DNA from: Streptomyces barringtoniae
GTDB lineage: Bacteria > Actinomycetota > Actinomycetes > Streptomycetales > Streptomycetaceae
NCBI RefSeq assembly: GCF_020819595.1
Contig: NZ_JAJHNP010000026.1
Span: 1 to 64,000, forward strand
DNA: 64,000 bases
Direction: 5' to 3'
The position numbers were made by a program, and so were the translations under genes. Positions within the stretch are counted from its first letter, which is position 1; each line of letters begins with the position of its first letter. The notes under the pieces were generated by a model. The model did not search any database, was not told the DNA's origin, and saw nothing but the letters and a program-made list of their open reading frames with translations. Of this stretch, positions 52,202 to 60,732 are shown piece after piece.

Positions 52202-53011
52202 ATGCGACACACCCGGACAGCCGCGTGTTCGGCGGCCCTCGTGCTCGCCACGGCCTGCCTCGTCGCCGGCCCCGGCACGGCACAGGCGGCGCCCCGGACG
52301 GCAGCCGTGGGCTATGTGGCCCTCGGCGACTCCTACTCCGCCGGGCTCGGTGCCGGCGACTACCTCCCCACCGGCACGAACTGCAAGCGCAGCGGCCGGG
52401 CGTACCCGGTCCTGTGGGCCTCGGCGCACAAGGTGGCGACCTTCGCCTTCTCCGCGTGCAACCACGCCCGGACGAGCGACGTCCTGTCCGGCCAGCTCGG
52501 CACGCTCGGTCCAGGCACCAGGCTGGTCACCCTCACCGTCGGCGGCAGCGACGCGGGCTTCGTCGGCGTCATGACGACCTGCGCGCTGGGCGGCACCAGC
52601 CGCTGCCTGTCAGCCGTCGCCGCCGCCCGCGCCACGGTGGACAGGTCCCTCGGGGACAGCCTCGACCGGCTCTACTCGGCCATCAGGGAGCGGGCTCCCG
52701 GCGCCCGCGTCGTGGTGCTCGGCTATCCGCACCTGTACCACCTCAGAGGCACCTGCGAAGTCGGCCTCCAGGACACCGCGCGCGCCGCCATCAACGACGG
52801 TGTGGACCACCTCGACGCGGTGATCGCCCGCCGCGCCGCCGCCCACGGGTTCGCCTACGCCGACGTCAGGGCGGCCTTCGCCGGCCACGAGATCTGTTCC
52901 GCGACCCCCTGGCTGCACAGCGTCGACGTGCTGGCCCCCACCGAGTCGTACCACCCCACGGCACCGGGCCAGTTGCTCGGCTACCTCCCGGTGCTCGACC
53001 GGGTTTCCTGA
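52202..53011 (+). CDS. Secreted SGNH/GDSL hydrolase
   Basis: A 269-residue exported lipase/esterase-like protein. A signal peptide (CSAALVLATACLVAGPGTAQA) is likely cut near residue 29. The GDSL block is YVALGDSYSAG with Ser44 as nucleophile, and His251 lies in SYHPTAPGQ. The block III Asn that builds the oxyanion hole in GGND is replaced by Ser (GGSD, Ser116), which could lower or alter activity. Five or more Cys fit the disulfide pattern of streptomycete SGNH lipases. It starts at ATG 52202 with GAGAGG just upstream. Confidence 0.85.
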   Translation: MRHTRTAACSAALVLATACLVAGPGTAQAAPRTAAVGYVALGDSYSAGLGAGDYLPTGTNCKRSGRAYPVLWASAHKVATFAFSACNHARTSDVLSGQLGTLGPGTRLVTLTVGGSDAGFVGVMTTCALGGTSRCLSAVAAARATVDRSLGDSLDRLYSAIRERAPGARVVVLGYPHLYHLRGTCEVGLQDTARAAINDGVDHLDAVIARRAAAHGFAYADVRAAFAGHEICSATPWLHSVDVLAPTESYHPTAPGQLLGYLPVLDRVS

Positions 53012-53047
53012 CGGGGCCCTGACAGGCCGGGCCGTACGCTCCGGTCC

Positions 53048-53578
53048 ATGCCTGCCGAAGACGTGACCCTGCGCCCCGTCACCGAGGACGACCTCCCCCT
53101 GCTGGAGCGCTTCCTCACCGAGCCGGAGACGGCGGGGCCGTTCCAGTGGTACGGCTACGCCGACCCGCGGCGGTTCCGGCAGCGCTGGACGGAGAACCGG
53201 CTGCTCGGCGAGGACGGCGGCCGGCTGATCGTCACGGCCGGAACCGAGCCGCTGGGGTTCGTCGCCTGGCGCAAGGTCGTCGTCACGGCCTCCACCCACT
53301 GCTGGAACATGGGCGCCCAGCTGCTGCCGGAGGCCCGGGGCCGGGGCATCGGCACCCGGGCCCAGCTACAGCTCGTCCGGTACCTCTTCGCCCACACACC
53401 CGTGATGCGGATCGAGGCCGACACCGAGGCCGAGAACATCGCCGAGCAGCGGGCCCTGGAGAAGGCCGGGTTCACCCGCGAGGGCGTACTGCGGGGCATC
53501 GTCTTCCGGAACGGCCGCTGGCGCGACGGCGTCGCCTACAGCGTGCTGCGCCACGACCCGCTGCCCGCCGACGTGTGA
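53048..53578 (+). CDS. GNAT-family N-acetyltransferase (RimJ/RimL-like)
   Basis: A 176-residue acetyltransferase with the GNAT core: VTLRPVTEDDLPLLERFL at the start, the acetyl-CoA pyrophosphate loop QLLPEARGRGIGTRAQLQLV (about 94-113; RGRGIG), and the C-terminal NIAEQRALEKAGFTREG. RimJ/RimL relatives acetylate protein N termini, amino acids or aminoglycosides; the substrate is not evident. It begins 36 bp after the SGNH gene. Its 3' 213 bp are shared, antisense, with the glycosyltransferase frame. Confidence 0.88.
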   Translation: MPAEDVTLRPVTEDDLPLLERFLTEPETAGPFQWYGYADPRRFRQRWTENRLLGEDGGRLIVTAGTEPLGFVAWRKVVVTASTHCWNMGAQLLPEARGRGIGTRAQLQLVRYLFAHTPVMRIEADTEAENIAEQRALEKAGFTREGVLRGIVFRNGRWRDGVAYSVLRHDPLPADV

Positions 53579-54757
53579 GGCGTACACCTCGTCGAGCAGG
53601 GTGGCGTAGGCCGCGATCATGCGGGTGCGGCTGAAGCGCTCGCGGGCGGCGTCCAGGGCCGGCGCGAGCCCGGCGCGTCCGCCGGCCGCCGCGGACCAGG
53701 CCAGGGCGATCGCGGCCGGGTCCGGCGGGGTGACGAAGCCGAGGCCCTCCACGATCGACGCGCTGTCGCCGACGTCGGTCGTCACCGGCACCGCGCCGCA
53801 CATCATGCCCTCGATCAGGCACAGCGGCGCCGCCTCCCCGGAGACGGAGGTCAGGGCGACGACGTCGGCGGCGGCGTACACGGCCGGCATGTCGTGCCGC
53901 ACGCCGAGCAGGTGCACCCGGTCGGTGAGGGACGGCGCGTCGGCGAAGGCGTCGGCGAGGTCCGCGCGCAGCCCGGAGTTGCCGGGGGTCATCCCGGCAC
54001 CGCACATCAGCACGTGCCCGCCGCCCTCCCGGGCCAGCCAGGCGCGGGCCGCCCGGAGCAGCAGGGGTACGTTCTTCATCGCGGCGTACCGGGCCGCGAA
54101 GACGACCACCGGCGCCCGGTCCGCGATCCCGAGGGAGGCGCGCAGGGCGAGGCGCGCGGCCGGGTCCGGGCGGAAGCGGAGCAGGTCGACGCCGTTGGGG
54201 ATGACGTGCAGCAGCCGGGCCGGGATGCCGGCGGCCTCGTAGGCGGCCCGGGTGGACTCGGCGCAGCACACGCACGCGGCCACCGTGCCGTCGGCGATGG
54301 CGGCCTTCAGCTCCTCCAGGGCGGGGCCCTGGTTCTCCGGGTCGGAACGGTGCAGACCGACCACGACCGGGCGGCGGGGCAGGCCGGCCTGGTTGAGCAG
54401 GGCCAGCGGCTGCTCCTTCAGGGAGAGGATCACATCCGCCCCGGCCATCGACCGAGCCGTTTCGGCCAGCTCGGGCCCGCTGAAAGCGTTCGCCGCGAGC
54501 GAGCCGTCCACCAGGCCGGCGCTGCGGCCGAGCGAGGTGACGCCGACCCCGCCGGCGGTCAGCGCCCGGTAGCAGTGGTCGTCCTCCATGCGCTGCCGGG
54601 TGGCCTCGCGATGGACCTCGCCATGGATGCTGAGCACCTGGTGGGACTGGCCGCCCTCGGCCAGTCCCAGTACGACGTCGCTGTGCACGATCCGGGCTCC
54701 TCCGGAGAAGAAGCCCTCGTAGACCGACAGCACACGCAGTCCGTGCCTCGCGCGCAC
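53366..54757 (-). CDS. GT4-like glycosyltransferase with a read-through C-terminal tail
   Basis: A 463-residue GT-B-fold glycosyltransferase. The GT4 C-terminal signature is present (AARYAAMKNVPLLLRAARAW; YAAADVVALTSVSGEAAPLC followed by LIEGMMCGAVPVTTDVG), and the N-terminal domain starts LRVLSVYEGFFSGGARIVHS. The family-like part ends near LLDEVYAS (about residue 395). The last 70 residues are the antisense of the GNAT gene, because the frame lacks a stop until 53366. Either the true stop was lost or it was replaced after a rearrangement. It starts at GTG 54757 behind GGTGG. The acceptor sugar is unknown. Confidence 0.8.
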   Translation of the reverse strand: MRARHGLRVLSVYEGFFSGGARIVHSDVVLGLAEGGQSHQVLSIHGEVHREATRQRMEDDHCYRALTAGGVGVTSLGRSAGLVDGSLAANAFSGPELAETARSMAGADVILSLKEQPLALLNQAGLPRRPVVVGLHRSDPENQGPALEELKAAIADGTVAACVCCAESTRAAYEAAGIPARLLHVIPNGVDLLRFRPDPAARLALRASLGIADRAPVVVFAARYAAMKNVPLLLRAARAWLAREGGGHVLMCGAGMTPGNSGLRADLADAFADAPSLTDRVHLLGVRHDMPAVYAAADVVALTSVSGEAAPLCLIEGMMCGAVPVTTDVGDSASIVEGLGFVTPPDPAAIALAWSAAAGGRAGLAPALDAARERFSRTRMIAAYATLLDEVYASHVGGQRVVAQHAVGDAVAPAAVPEDDAPQYALAGEPGLLQGPLLGDVLGLGVGLDPHHGCVGEEVPDEL

Positions 54758-54884
54758 GCGACCACCCGCCTTGCATAAATGATCGAGAAGATCGAGCCAT
54801 CCCCGTCCAAAGCGGGATAGCCGATATGAGGCGGTACGGACATTGCGTCCGGGTTAACACGGAATGACGTGGATGAAACGGTGG

Positions 54885-56042
54885 CTAACAGAATTCTCCG
54901 TCGATCACCGACTGCATGTCCCCGGCCCAGTCGCCGTTGAAATTGAAGGCGATCGCATGGCGGCCGTCCGCCGTGGTCACCGCCGAGGACGCGGACCCGT
55001 GAATGCCGCCGTTGTGCCCCCAGACATGAACACCGCAGGTCAGCCGGGTGTCCATGAGCCCGAGGCCGTAGCGCGTGTTCGGGATGCCCGTGGCCTCCAC
55101 GGTGGTCTTCATTTCCTTCAGCTGCTTCGGCGGCAGGAGTTTTCCGCCGAGCAGGGCGCTGTAGAAGCGGTCGAGATCGGCGGAGTCGGAGATCATTTCA
55201 CCGGCCGACGAGGCCAGGGACGGATTCAGGGTCGTGACGTCGTACACCGGACCCGTCGGATCGAGGAATTTCGAGTAGGCGCGGCTGCTCGGGCGGGGCA
55301 CGGTGATCCGGGTGCCGGGGAGCGAGGTGCCCCGCAGCCGCAGCGGCGCGATGACGCGGCGCTCGATCTCGGCGGCGTACGAGTGGCCCGTCACCTTCTC
55401 GATCACCATTCCGGCCAGGACGTAGTTGGTGTTGGAGTACTTCCAGGACGTGCCCGGCGCGAAGTACGGCTCGTGCTTCATGGCGATCGTCACCAGCTCG
55501 CCCGGCGCGAGCGTGTCGTAGCGGTGCCGGGAGAAGCCGTCCGCGGTGAAGAACGCCCGGCCGAAGTCCGCGTCGCCGGTGTAGTCGAAGATGCCGCTCG
55601 TGTGGTTCAGCAGCTGCCGGACGGTGATGCGGCGGCCGTCGTGGCCGTGCCCTTGGACGACGCCGGGCAGCCACTTCTCCACGGTGTCGTCCAGCGACAG
55701 CCGGCCCTCCGCCTCCAGCCGGAGCAGCACGGTGGCGACGAAGGTCTTGGTGATGCTGCCGACGCGGTACCGGTCGGCGGTGGAGCGCGGCGCGCCGGTA
55801 CGGCGGTCGCCCACGCCGGCGGTGGCGGACCAGGTGCCGTGGCCGTCCCTCGCCGTGGCGGTCACCCCGGGCACCCCGGCCGCGACCGCGGCCTCGACGG
55901 CCTTGCGGGTGCCGGCGTGGGAGTGCCCGCCGGCGGGGTGGGCGCCGGCGGGGTGGGCGCCGGTGGCGGCCACGGCCGGAGCCGCGAGGGCCGCCGTGAG
56001 GAGCAGGGCGGTGGCGCCCACCAGGGTCGTGCGTACGCGCAT
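54885..56042 (-). CDS. Secreted serine hydrolase, beta-lactamase/D-Ala-D-Ala carboxypeptidase (S12) family
   Basis: A 385-residue exported enzyme. A signal peptide (LVGATALLLTAALAAPAVAA, about 7-26) precedes a Gly/His/Pro linker with GAHPAGAHPAGGHSHAG. The SxxK motif is S96-ITK99 (VGSITKTF), the YxN motif is in YSNTNYVLAG, and the HxG motif is HNGG near the C terminus. Family members are DD-carboxypeptidases, esterases or aminohydrolases such as the R61 enzyme; activity is unassigned. It starts at ATG 56042. The upstream open frame beyond 56042 is not coding. Confidence 0.9.
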   Translation of the reverse strand: MRVRTTLVGATALLLTAALAAPAVAATGAHPAGAHPAGGHSHAGTRKAVEAAVAAGVPGVTATARDGHGTWSATAGVGDRRTGAPRSTADRYRVGSITKTFVATVLLRLEAEGRLSLDDTVEKWLPGVVQGHGHDGRRITVRQLLNHTSGIFDYTGDADFGRAFFTADGFSRHRYDTLAPGELVTIAMKHEPYFAPGTSWKYSNTNYVLAGMVIEKVTGHSYAAEIERRVIAPLRLRGTSLPGTRITVPRPSSRAYSKFLDPTGPVYDVTTLNPSLASSAGEMISDSADLDRFYSALLGGKLLPPKQLKEMKTTVEATGIPNTRYGLGLMDTRLTCGVHVWGHNGGIHGSASSAVTTADGRHAIAFNFNGDWAGDMQSVIDGEFC

Positions 56043-56137
56043 GTCTTCCCCCAACCTGTGCTGTTCTGTGCGGTCGGGGGAGGAAACCCTCGCCGGGTGC
56101 GCGAAGGTTGCTCTGCAATAGGCCGGATGGGTGAGTT

Positions 56138-57886
56138 TCAGCCCTTTTTCAGCACCAGCTCCGTGTTCCGGTCGGCCGCGCTGCCCGCGAGGGTCTTGCT
56201 GGCGCCCGGGGCGTTGTAGGCCAGCTCGCGGTAGAGGGCGGCGAGGCCGGTCTGGGAGAGGTCGGCGAAGTCGGTGCGGTGCGGGGCGGAGGCCTCGATC
56301 AGGGTGGTGAACAGGGAGATGGTGCCGTCCTTGTTGTCCACCAGCTCGATGATGCGGGCCAGGTGGGGAAAGTCGATGTGCGAGGCGGTGGAGATCTCCC
56401 AGAAGGAACGGCCGCCGGAGGCCTGATGCGGGGTGATGACGTTCCTGTGGACGTGCCCGTTCACCCAGGCCAGCACGTTGGCGTGGGCGGACAGGACCGA
56501 GATCACCTCGGCGCCACCGTGCCGCTTCTCGCCGGGCCGGGCCGGGTCGGGGCGGGTGTTGTCCATCGACTTGCTGGTGTGGTGGCTGAAGACGACGGCG
56601 TAGGAGTCCTTGTTGTCCTTCAGCGTCCTGTCCAGCCACTTCAGCTGGGCGGTGCCGACGGAGCCCTCGTAGTAGCCGCCGGCGTCGGTGGTGTCGAGGC
56701 TGATGCCGATGACGTCGTCGGAGATGCGGAAGGCGTAGTACTGGGTGCCCGCGTCGAGGTTCGCCGAGGAGTAGCCGTGCCCGACCGGGCCGTGGCCCTG
56801 GTGGGCGGGGTCGAGGTGGGCCTTGAGGTAGTCGGCGGGGGTGTAGGGGGCGCGTTTCTCGTCCGGCGTGACCGAACGCATCGAGCGGGCGTGGGCCTTG
56901 AGGAAGTCCCGGTAGCCGGTGCCCTTGGCGTCGGTGCCGTTGTTGATGGAGGCCAGGAGTTTCCTCGCATCGGCGGCCGGGACGTTCATCAGCTTCTTGC
57001 CGCCGATGGCCGCCTCGGCGAGGTAGGGGTCGCCGTGGGAGCCGTAGGCGCCGAGCGGGAGGGCGTCGTGGTTGCCGACGGTGGAGTACCAGGGCAGGTT
57101 GAGGCCGGGGCTCTGCACCTCGCGGATCGCGGCGGCCAGGAAACCCTTCAGCTGCGGGAAGCCGAGCGTCTTGTCGTGGTCGCGCAGAGCGGCGTCGGGC
57201 TGCCAGAACAGCTGCAGACCGCTGTTCTGCACGCCCTCGTAGTGCTTGGGATCACCGGAGTTGGGGCTGATGCGGCCACCGCTCATCACCTTCATGAACC
57301 ACTCCAGCTCGGAGTGGGCGTTGTTGTCGGTGTTGTCGCCGGTGGTCATCACGAAGTGCAGCGGGGCGCCGGTGACGGGGGCGCCCCGCAGCGCGTTGAC
57401 CCGCTCGACCAGCGAGATCGCACCGGGCACGGTGAGCGCCTCCTGCGGCCGCCAGGAGTGCGGGTCGGCCGCGCGCAGGAACTCCCAGCGCAGAGGGTGC
57501 TGGACGTCCATCAGGTGCAGGTCGGTGAACTGCACGAACGCGGCGAGGGCGCGGCGGCGGCTCGCGCGGCCGGACTTGGGCGTGGCCAGCTCACCGCGCA
57601 CCACGCGCGCCCAGCCGGGCCCGTCACCGAGCCGGCGGTAGCCGGAGCTGTTGCGGGGCGCGGCGACGGAGGCGAGCGTGGTGCCCTTGGTGTAGGGGGC
57701 GAGCGGGACCGCCGCAGTGGCCTGCCGGGAGTGGGCGACCGGCGCGGCGGCGGTGGCGGCCTCGCTGTCGGTGGGGCGCAGGGCGTAGCCGACGCCCGCG
57801 GAGAGCGAGACCGCTCCGGCGGCGGCGAGGACGGTACGGCGGTTGACCTCCAGGGCGGAGGCGGCGACAGAGCGTATGCGCGACAT
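56138..57886 (-). CDS. Tat-exported metallophosphoesterase, TIGR03767 family
   Basis: A 582-residue metallophosphoesterase. A twin-arginine signal is seen in VNRRTVLAAAGAVSLSAGVG (about 14-33). Metal-binding segments include FTDLHLMD (about 118-125), TTGDNTDN (about 186-193), STVGNHDALPLG, FSHHTSK and NGHVHRN in the expected order of the calcineurin-like fold. The family (TIGR03767, actinobacterial) has no fixed substrate. It starts at ATG 57886, about 95 bp before the serine hydrolase start, so the two may be separate transcripts. No phosphate-box sequence was recognised upstream. Confidence 0.88.
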   Translation of the reverse strand: MSRIRSVAASALEVNRRTVLAAAGAVSLSAGVGYALRPTDSEAATAAAPVAHSRQATAAVPLAPYTKGTTLASVAAPRNSSGYRRLGDGPGWARVVRGELATPKSGRASRRRALAAFVQFTDLHLMDVQHPLRWEFLRAADPHSWRPQEALTVPGAISLVERVNALRGAPVTGAPLHFVMTTGDNTDNNAHSELEWFMKVMSGGRISPNSGDPKHYEGVQNSGLQLFWQPDAALRDHDKTLGFPQLKGFLAAAIREVQSPGLNLPWYSTVGNHDALPLGAYGSHGDPYLAEAAIGGKKLMNVPAADARKLLASINNGTDAKGTGYRDFLKAHARSMRSVTPDEKRAPYTPADYLKAHLDPAHQGHGPVGHGYSSANLDAGTQYYAFRISDDVIGISLDTTDAGGYYEGSVGTAQLKWLDRTLKDNKDSYAVVFSHHTSKSMDNTRPDPARPGEKRHGGAEVISVLSAHANVLAWVNGHVHRNVITPHQASGGRSFWEISTASHIDFPHLARIIELVDNKDGTISLFTTLIEASAPHRTDFADLSQTGLAALYRELAYNAPGASKTLAGSAADRNTELVLKKG

Positions 57887-58087
57887 TGGCGCGATCTCCC
57901 CGAGTGCGAACGCGTCGGCAGTGTTCGCGGGCCGTCGCTGTCGCGAACACCCCGCTCACTGTGGATCGTTGGCACCGGGGATGACCTGCGCGTGAACGCG
58001 GCGGCAACGCGCAGCGCCCATCACCGTACGTGGATCACGGGGTAGGGGTCGCGGTCATGGAGTGGATCGCCCGCGGCCCAGGGGCAG

Positions 58088-58579
58088 TTACTCCTCGTTC
58101 ATCTGTTGGGGTAGGGGACGGGTTCCGGCGGCGAGATGCCCGTTCGCGGGGCGTTCCCGCCAGAGGCGCAGGGCGGTGTCGACCAGGGGCACCCGGTTCA
58201 GGTCCGGTACGACCGAAAGGTCCCGCCATGCCGCGAAATCGGTTGATCCACCGACCTCGTACCGGAGTTCACCGCCGACGATCTCTCCCTCGTAGACGAG
58301 CCGCAGCGCATGGTGGTCGGTGCGACGCCGGTGCCGGCGGCGCCGGTCCAGGGTCAGCCGGAACGAGTCCACACCGAGGAGACCGGTCACCTCGATGCGG
58401 TAACCGGTCTCCTCGCCGACCTCGCGGCGGACCGTGTCGTACGGGTCCTCGCCGTGCTCCATGCCGCCACCGGGCAGCACCCACTCCGGGGTGCCGTCGG
58501 GACCGGGTGAACGCGCGAGCAGGATCTGTCCGTCACGGACGCACACGGCGTAGGCCGCCACCCTCAAGTTCCGTCGCAT
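58088..58579 (-). CDS. Nudix hydrolase
   Basis: A 163-residue hydrolase of nucleoside diphosphates linked to another moiety. The Nudix box is complete (GGGMEHGEDPYDTVRREVGE followed by ETGYRI, positions about 37-62). No extra domain hints at the substrate. It starts at ATG 58579, 10 bp after the PNPOx-like gene stop, so it is probably the third gene of the VOC-PNPOx-Nudix operon. A short basic insertion (LDRRRRHRRRTDH) breaks the second half of the fold and may be a substrate loop. Confidence 0.9.
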   Translation of the reverse strand: MRRNLRVAAYAVCVRDGQILLARSPGPDGTPEWVLPGGGMEHGEDPYDTVRREVGEETGYRIEVTGLLGVDSFRLTLDRRRRHRRRTDHHALRLVYEGEIVGGELRYEVGGSTDFAAWRDLSVVPDLNRVPLVDTALRLWRERPANGHLAAGTRPLPQQMNEE

Positions 58580-58589
58580 CCCAGGGAGG

Positions 58590-59552
58590 TTAATCCCGAA
58601 CGTCCGGATTCGCCGGTGAATATTCGGGCGCGGACCAGCGCAGCGGCAGGGCCGCCGGGGCCCACAGGGCCTCGGCGAGGGTGAAGCGTACGTTGCGCTC
58701 GCCGGCCGCCGTGAACTCGGCGCGTGCCTCGCCGGTGAGCTGGAGGGTCGTGCCGGTCGTCCAGTCGAGGAAGAGCAGTCCGGCGCTGGGGGTGCTTCGC
58801 AGATTGCCGAGGGTGAGGAACATGGCGTTGCCGGGGTAGTCGGGCCAGGTCAGTTCGTGTGGGGACGTGACCTGGACGAAGCCCGGGTTGCCGCCCCGGT
58901 GACTGACGTCGGCTCCGGCGGGGTGCACCGTGGCCAGGAAGAAGGTGTCGGCCGCGCGGACGAACTCCGCTTGCTGCGGGCCGAGTTCGGTCAGGCGGGT
59001 GGGGATGCCTGGCGTGCGGTCCTCGAGTGTCTCGTACGTCTCCCTGCGCTGGATGTATTTGGGGCAGTTGGAGAAGACCTGGTCCGCCTCTACGGCGAAG
59101 CCGCGGGGGGTCGGTCCGAGCCGGCCGTTGAGGCGCATGCGGCGGCGGGTTCGGGGGTCCAGGGCGATGGTCCCTATGCGGGTGCCCTGCGTCTTCAGCG
59201 CCGCGGTGAGCGGGTCGTCGATGGCGTCGTGCGGGTGCGGGCCGGCGGCAGCCGCAGAGCGAACACGGCCCTGCTCCCCTCCGGGTCGGCCGCCCTGCCG
59301 CCGATCCGTGACGACCGACATCCGGCGGGGCCCGGTGGCCCGGACGAAACCCGGCGCCCCCGTGAGCGCCGACGCCCACACCCTCCCCGTCCCCGGGTCC
59401 GCCGCTCCCACCACCAGCAGTGGCTGCAGTTCCAGGAAGGCGGCCGCGACCGGCTTGATGTCCTGGCCGAGGGAGCGGCCCACATGGTCGGCGCGGTCGC
59501 GGACACCCAGCAGTTCCTGCACGGCGAGCGAGCCCGCGTGATAGGTGCCCAT
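58590..59552 (-). CDS. Pyridoxamine 5'-phosphate oxidase-like flavin protein
   Basis: A 320-residue protein with two PNPOx-like split-barrel halves. The C-terminal half contains the recognisable FVQVTSPHELTWPDYPGNAM and LTLGNLRSTPSAGLLFLDW motifs of this family, which bind FMN or F420. The N-terminal half (about 30-150) has a weaker repeat. Related proteins are oxidoreductases of unknown substrate. It begins 2 bp after the VOC gene stop and continues into the Nudix gene, so the three form one operon. It starts at ATG 59552. Confidence 0.83.
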   Translation of the reverse strand: MGTYHAGSLAVQELLGVRDRADHVGRSLGQDIKPVAAAFLELQPLLVVGAADPGTGRVWASALTGAPGFVRATGPRRMSVVTDRRQGGRPGGEQGRVRSAAAAGPHPHDAIDDPLTAALKTQGTRIGTIALDPRTRRRMRLNGRLGPTPRGFAVEADQVFSNCPKYIQRRETYETLEDRTPGIPTRLTELGPQQAEFVRAADTFFLATVHPAGADVSHRGGNPGFVQVTSPHELTWPDYPGNAMFLTLGNLRSTPSAGLLFLDWTTGTTLQLTGEARAEFTAAGERNVRFTLAEALWAPAALPLRWSAPEYSPANPDVRD

Positions 59553-59554
59553 GG

Positions 59555-60001
59555 CTAGAAGAAACCGCAGGTCGGGGCTTCCGAGTGGGGCGCAGGGGCG
59601 CCGTCGGGGCCGAGGGGGGCGGCGATCTCCAGGCGGATGCCGTCCGGGTCGTGGAAGAAGATCCCGCCCGAGGTCCCGCCCTCGCGGTGGGCGACCACAC
59701 CGTCGTAGGCGAAGTCGACTCCGGCGTCCCGCAGCGCGGTCTCGTACTCCCGGACGCGGTCGATCGAGTCGACCGTGAAGGCGAGGTGGTGCAGTCCGGG
59801 GCGACCGCTGTCGTACGACCCCTGCGCCTGCTGCCAGAGGGTGACGAGCGGGGCACCGCCGCCCTCCCCCAGCATCGCCCAGCGCTGGTCGTCCTCCTTG
59901 CCCTCGGCGAGCACGGTGAAGCCGAGGAGGTCGCGGTACAGGGCGAGCGAGCGGTCGAGGTCGGTGACGTTCAGACCGGCGTGCGCGATGCGCGGAGTCA
60001 T
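59555..60001 (-). CDS. VOC-family (glyoxalase/dioxygenase-like) protein
   Basis: A 148-residue vicinal-oxygen-chelate protein with two beta-alpha-beta-beta-beta modules: IAHAGLNVTDLDRSLALYRD (5-24) and GLHHLAFTVDSIDRVREYET (about 69-88). His8, His72 and Glu (RLEIAAP, near 127) could form the metal site. Members act as glyoxalases, ring-cleavage dioxygenases or resistance proteins. It is the first gene of a three-gene operon divergent from a CGNR regulator; a promoter with -35 TTGACC and -10 TAATGT (18-bp spacer) reads toward it. Confidence 0.9.
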   Translation of the reverse strand: MTPRIAHAGLNVTDLDRSLALYRDLLGFTVLAEGKEDDQRWAMLGEGGGAPLVTLWQQAQGSYDSGRPGLHHLAFTVDSIDRVREYETALRDAGVDFAYDGVVAHREGGTSGGIFFHDPDGIRLEIAAPLGPDGAPAPHSEAPTCGFF

Positions 60002-60024
60002 GGTGTTCTCCTTCGAGCTGCTAT

Positions 60025-60096
60025 CTAACCTTCTTTCTTGACATTAGAGGGTTAGGGCTCGGAAGGTCAACCGCTCACATACACTTGAGTGGTTAG
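60025..60096. promoter_or_regulatory. Divergent promoter and TAACC/GGTTA repeats between VOC operon and CGNR gene
   Basis: On the minus strand, TTGACC (about 60066-60071), an 18-bp spacer and TAATGT (60041-60046) form a good housekeeping promoter for the VOC operon. CTAACC at 60025-60030 and GGTTAG at 60050-60055 and 60091-60096 form an inverted pair plus a further direct half that could be sites for the neighbouring regulator. Confidence 0.55.
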
Positions 60097-60113
60097 GACG
60101 GAAGGAGTGCCCG

Positions 60114-60656
60114 ATGACCGCCCCCCGCGACCCCCGCCCCCTCACCGGCGAGCCCCTCGCGCTCGACCTGCTCAACACCCGGTGGAACCGGGAAGGCGTC
60201 ACCCAGGACCTGCTCGACGGCACCGACGGGCTGGCGGTGTGGCTCGCGAGCAACGGGCTGGCCGGGGAGCACGCGGCCGACACGGAGACGCTGGAGCATC
60301 TGCGCGAGGCGCGCGAGGCGATCAAGGCCGCGGTGCACGGGTCACCGGCCCAGGCCGCGCCGCTCGTGGACGCCGTACTGGCACACGGGCGGATCCGGGC
60401 CCGGCTGACCCCCGAGGGCCCCGCCGAGGAGCCGGAGTTCACCGATCCGTCGTGGGCGCCGGCCTGGCGCGCCGCCCGGAACTACCTGGAGCTGATCACC
60501 CGCGCCCCGGAGCGCATCCGGACCTGCTCCGGCGGCAGCTGCATCCTGCACTTCTTCGACACGTCCCGGAACGGCACCCGCCGCTGGTGCTCGATGGCCG
60601 CGTGCGGCAACCGCGCGAAGGCCTCGCGGCACTACGCGCGCTCGAAGGACCACTGA
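60114..60656 (+). CDS. CGNR zinc-finger (ABATE-domain) regulator
   Basis: A 180-residue protein with an N-terminal ABATE-type domain (GEPLALDLLNTRWNREG, about 11-27) and a C-terminal CGNR zinc finger (RTCSGGSCILHFFDTSRNGT followed by RRWCSMAACGNRAKASRHY; four Cys for zinc). Proteins of this kind are stress- or metabolite-linked transcription regulators in actinobacteria. It is divergent from the VOC operon over a 112-bp space with repeat motifs, so it probably controls that operon and itself. It starts at ATG 60114 behind GGAAGGAG. Confidence 0.88.
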   Translation: MTAPRDPRPLTGEPLALDLLNTRWNREGVTQDLLDGTDGLAVWLASNGLAGEHAADTETLEHLREAREAIKAAVHGSPAQAAPLVDAVLAHGRIRARLTPEGPAEEPEFTDPSWAPAWRAARNYLELITRAPERIRTCSGGSCILHFFDTSRNGTRRWCSMAACGNRAKASRHYARSKDH

Positions 60657-60732
60657 CCGCCCGCGGCGCGGTCGCGGGCGTCGGCAGCGTGAAGACCGAG
60701 GAGGTCACGCCGCAACGCTGGGCACCCGCCCC

